A model generated the notes under the pieces. That model made no database searches, was not told the origin of the DNA, and worked only from the letters and a program-made list of their open reading frames with translations. A DNA stretch of 16,070 nucleotides from an uncultured Clostridia bacterium (GTDB taxonomy: Bacteria > Bacillota > Clostridia > Oscillospirales > Ruminococcaceae), in contig CALXKG010000164.1 in the NCBI GenBank assembly GCA_944388825.1, positions 1-16,070 of the forward strand, read 5' to 3'. Below, piece by piece: positions 13,967 through 16,070 of the stretch. Every line of letters begins with the position of its first letter. Positions within the stretch are counted from its first letter, which is position 1. Both the position numbers and the translations under genes were made by a program.

Positions 13967-14923
13967 ATGGGAAAGCTATTCAACCGGATCATCACCGTTT
14001 CTTTAAACCCGGCGATGGACGTCACGCTCTGGGTCAACACGCTGGATTTTACCGAGCCGAACAAAACGACCGGCGAAAAGGTCTACGCCGGCGGCAAGGC
14101 GGTCAACATCTCCCGTGTGCTGTCTTCCTATGGGTATCAGGGCTGCCGCTGCCTGGGGGTGGTCGGCAGCGACAACTTCCAGGCGTTTTCCGCCCTGCTG
14201 CGGGAGGATGGGGTCGATTACGATTTTATCCAGATCCCCGGCGCCGTCCGGGAGAACCTGACGCTGGTCATCCCGGACAAGCGGATATTGAAGGTCAACC
14301 GGGCGGGCTGCCCGGTCCCGGCCCGGGCGATGCACGAGCTGAAAGACAAGCTCCTCCGTGAGATCGAAGGGGCGGGCAGATGCCTTCTGGTCTTTGCCGG
14401 CTCCCTCCCCCCCGGCATAACGGTGGAGGGGTATAAGTCCTTCATCCTTTCGCTCAAGCGGGAGAACGTCGAAGTGGCGCTGGATACCGCTTCTTTCAAA
14501 CTGGAGGACATCCAGGAGATCGAGCCGTTCCTGATCAAGCCCAACCTCCCGGAATTCCGGGCGATGTGCGGGACCGACCTGCGGACCGAGCAGTCGATCA
14601 TCAAGTTCGCCCGGGTGCTGGCCGGCAGCGTCCGTCATGTACTGGTGTCGCTGGGCGGCAAGGGGCTGCTCTATGTCGGTTCCGGCGGCGGGATGCGGGT
14701 CATCCCGACCCCGGTCGACGTCCGCTCGACGATCGGCGCCGGGGATACGACGCTCGCTTCCTTTGTCTACGCGCTGGAGAAGGGCAGCGACCCGAAGGAA
14801 GCGGCCCTCTTTGCCGCCGCCGCCGGGACCGCGTCGGTGACGCTGGACGGGACCGCCGTCGTCACCGAATCCATGGTCGAGGCGATGGTTTCCCGGATGG
14901 TGACCAAGCCGGTCAAGGTGTGA
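13967..14923 (+). CDS. PfkB-family sugar kinase, 1-phosphofructokinase/LacC-like
   Basis: This 318-residue ribokinase-fold enzyme most resembles the 1-phosphofructokinase/tagatose-6-phosphate kinase group, which phosphorylates a sugar phosphate with ATP. It shows TVSLNPAMDVTLWV at the N-terminus (substrate site), GGKAVNISRVLSSYG, the central AGSLPPGI, KPNLPEF, and the catalytic signature GAGDTT with base Asp260 (TIGAGDTTLASF). The usual FruK form is GGKGINV and GAGDS; the small differences leave the exact substrate open. No PTS transporter or FruR-type regulator is nearby. The ATG at 13967 is preceded by AAAAGGGGGT (13951-13960); a TTG one codon earlier is less likely. It lies 29 bases after cysS with no terminator seen between them, and ends before a clear terminator. 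Confidence 0.85.
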   Translation: MGKLFNRIITVSLNPAMDVTLWVNTLDFTEPNKTTGEKVYAGGKAVNISRVLSSYGYQGCRCLGVVGSDNFQAFSALLREDGVDYDFIQIPGAVRENLTLVIPDKRILKVNRAGCPVPARAMHELKDKLLREIEGAGRCLLVFAGSLPPGITVEGYKSFILSLKRENVEVALDTASFKLEDIQEIEPFLIKPNLPEFRAMCGTDLRTEQSIIKFARVLAGSVRHVLVSLGGKGLLYVGSGGGMRVIPTPVDVRSTIGAGDTTLASFVYALEKGSDPKEAALFAAAAGTASVTLDGTAVVTESMVEAMVSRMVTKPVKV

Positions 14924-14994
14924 AAAAGTCCCCTTCCGTCCTGGAACGGATGTAAAGCGCCGTGTTTCCTGCCGGCTTACGCCGCCCGGGGCGC

Positions 14995-15025
14995 AAAAAA
15001 ACCGCTGTTTTAGTTAAAACAGCGG
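14995..15025 (-). terminator. Terminator for the minus-strand Nif3-like gene
   Basis: A perfect 11-bp stem (15002-15012 with 15015-15025) has a 2-base loop. Read on the minus strand it is followed by seven T residues (14995-15001). It lies about 90 bases beyond the stop of the Nif3-like gene. On the plus strand the A run precedes the stem, so it would not terminate in that direction. Confidence 0.88.
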
Positions 15026-15054
15026 CGGCTCCGGCTGATGAATAAGGCTGTTTT

Positions 15055-15089
15055 AGCCCCGGCTGTCCGAAGAGGCGGCCGGGGCTTTT
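15055..15089 (+). terminator. Terminator for the PfkB kinase gene
   Basis: A perfect 9-bp GC-rich stem, AGCCCCGGC (15055-15063) with GCCGGGGCT (15078-15086), is followed by TTTT (15086-15089) on the plus strand. It lies about 130 bases after the kinase stop and before the converging Nif3-like gene. The 188-base gap holds this and the opposite terminator; no gene was seen in it. Confidence 0.85.
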
Positions 15090-15111
15090 ATTCTGCGTTT
15101 TACTGCGTGTA

Positions 15112-15936
15112 TTAGAAATACCGGTACATATCCTCGTTCGGGCAATAGACCACCGGCAGGCCGGGCGCCAGTTCACGCAGCCAGTTTACCGCGTACTTCA
15201 TTCCCAGCTCTTCCCAGTTGAAGTGCCCGAGGTGGAGGCAGGCCTTGTTCAGCCCCAGCTGCCCCGCGTCCTTAAAGTAGCAGGGGATTTCCCAGTCGAT
15301 GATCTCGCCGGGGAGAAGCAGGTCGACCTGCTCCTTCTCGACCGCCTCGATCACCTTCTGGAAGCCGGGCAACAGGTGGGCGGCGATCGCCGCCTTGCGG
15401 ACGACCGTGCCGGGGTTGCCGGTGAACCGCAGCGCTTTCAGGCCCAGCTTTTCCTTGATTTCGGCGGCAATCTTCGCGACCGGGACGTCCGGGAAGGTCA
15501 GGGTCATCGCGAAGGTGGCGTTTATGTCGGAAGGCTTGTCCATCGGGTGGTCGAGGTAGGGAAGCCAGCCCAGCTCGGCGAACAGCCCGTAGAAGATGCC
15601 GTCCGGGACATGGGCGTGGATGCGGTCGTGGTCGCGGAAGACCACCATCCCGTATCTATCCAGGAGCGCCATCTTCTTTTCCGCCGTCTCGTTGCCGCGA
15701 AGCCAGTCCAGCGGGTCCATATGGCTGTAGAAGGAGGGCTCGTGGACGACCAGCAGGTTGCAGCCGGCCTCCCCGGCCGCCCGGATGACGTCGGGGGAAG
15801 GGTAGATGGCGGTGGCGACGCCGGTGCATTCCCGGGACGTGTCGCCGTATTTGACCGTGTCGCAGGTGGTGGCGAGCCGCTCGCCCAGGTCGGGGTGGTA
15901 GGCGATGATGTTGTCGATGACTTGCTGGATGGTCAT
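15112..15936 (-). CDS. Nif3-like dinuclear metal centre protein
   Basis: This 274-residue protein of the Nif3/YbgI/YqfO (DUF34) family carries probable metal ligands in two places. The N-terminal set is LLVVHEPSFYSH (His65, His72) and VVFRDHDRIHAH (about residues 98-109). The C-terminal set is LHLGHFNWEELG (His238 and Glu242 or Glu243), matching the family GH-x(3,4)-E pattern. The family forms hexameric rings with two metals per site; its reaction is not settled, with roles suggested as a GTP cyclohydrolase I type 2-like or metal-related protein. Here HEPSFYSH replaces the more common HHPxxF, so it is a divergent branch without the extra YqfO insert domain. AAAGGAGGT (15951-15943 on the minus strand) lies 6 bases before the ATG. 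It is the only minus-strand gene and converges on the kinase gene. Confidence 0.85.
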   Translation of the reverse strand: MTIQQVIDNIIAYHPDLGERLATTCDTVKYGDTSRECTGVATAIYPSPDVIRAAGEAGCNLLVVHEPSFYSHMDPLDWLRGNETAEKKMALLDRYGMVVFRDHDRIHAHVPDGIFYGLFAELGWLPYLDHPMDKPSDINATFAMTLTFPDVPVAKIAAEIKEKLGLKALRFTGNPGTVVRKAAIAAHLLPGFQKVIEAVEKEQVDLLLPGEIIDWEIPCYFKDAGQLGLNKACLHLGHFNWEELGMKYAVNWLRELAPGLPVVYCPNEDMYRYF

Positions 15937-16003
15937 AAAGGTACCTCCTTTGGGATTTTGGTTTGCGCAGTATAACTACTTTTGCGCGCATTTTGTTAAG
16001 TTT

Positions 16004-16032
16004 ATTATACAGCATTTCCGGCAACTTGAAAA
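16004..16032 (-). promoter_or_regulatory. Promoter of the Nif3-like gene
   Basis: On the minus strand TTTTCA (16032-16027, four of six) lies 17 bases before a perfect TATAAT (16009-16004). The start codon is about 70 bases downstream. A second weaker -10-like TATACT (15974-15969), with TTAACA (15999-15994) at 19-base spacing, could be an additional start. Nothing was recognised from 16033 to the window end. Confidence 0.65.
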
Positions 16033-16070
16033 GAGAGGATTTTCGGACAGAGTCGGACGATTTTCTGAAC

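Noticed and set aside
14957..14994. GCGCC...GGCGC inverted repeat near the end of the kinase gene as a terminator
   Set aside because: The arms are short and the loop long; on the plus strand it is followed by an A run, and better terminators lie just downstream.

Overview
This 16 kb window looks like chromosomal core DNA from a GC-rich Gram-positive bacterium, probably a gut-type clostridium (Oscillospirales-like). That placement is an inference. It rests on strong AAGGAGG-type ribosome binding sites, TTGACA/TATAAT-like promoters, U-tailed hairpin terminators, choline-binding-type wall repeats, a DUF1385 (YqhQ-like) gene beside prmC, a Gram-positive-type short CysE, and short AT-rich intergenic islands in a GC-rich background. 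All genes but the last are on the plus strand, and they are tightly packed.

Layout. (1) 1-768: the 3' end of a surface protein gene that enters from the left edge, with a Glu-Pro linker and aromatic cell-wall-binding repeats, closed by a strong terminator. (2) 772-5155: a promoter drives a YwrD-like gamma-glutamyltransferase gene that carries a one-base frameshift, then a DUF3783 protein, then an OmpR/PhoB-type response regulator and its histidine kinase, closed by a strong terminator. (3) 5221-about 11612: a promoter drives a DUF1385 membrane protein and prmC. A second promoter inside the end of prmC drives recA-recX, followed by rimO, pgsA and a divergent cytidine-deaminase-like gene. (4) 11666-14923: a possible cysteine leader peptide, cysE, an AT-rich island, cysS and a PfkB-family sugar kinase. 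(5) 15112-15936: a Nif3-like gene on the minus strand, converging on the kinase gene, with one terminator for each direction between them.

Functional themes are surface and peptide metabolism with a two-component system; translation quality (PrmC acting on release factors, RimO on ribosomal protein S12, CysS on tRNA); recombination and repair (RecA with its modulator RecX); phospholipid synthesis (PgsA); and cysteine supply (CysE makes O-acetylserine, CysS charges tRNA-Cys). No tRNA or rRNA gene, insertion sequence, CRISPR array or phage gene was seen.

Most of the window is ordinary. The most interesting item is a 20-codon open frame at 11666-11728 with a strong ribosome binding site. Its last sense codon is its only cysteine codon, it overlaps alternative RNA hairpins, and it lies 44 bases before cysE-cysS. 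It could be a cysteine-sensing leader, but that is unproven. Other points worth a second look are the GGT frameshift, the long acidic RecA tail, the altered ribose-binding motif of the deaminase, and the AT-rich island between cysE and cysS.
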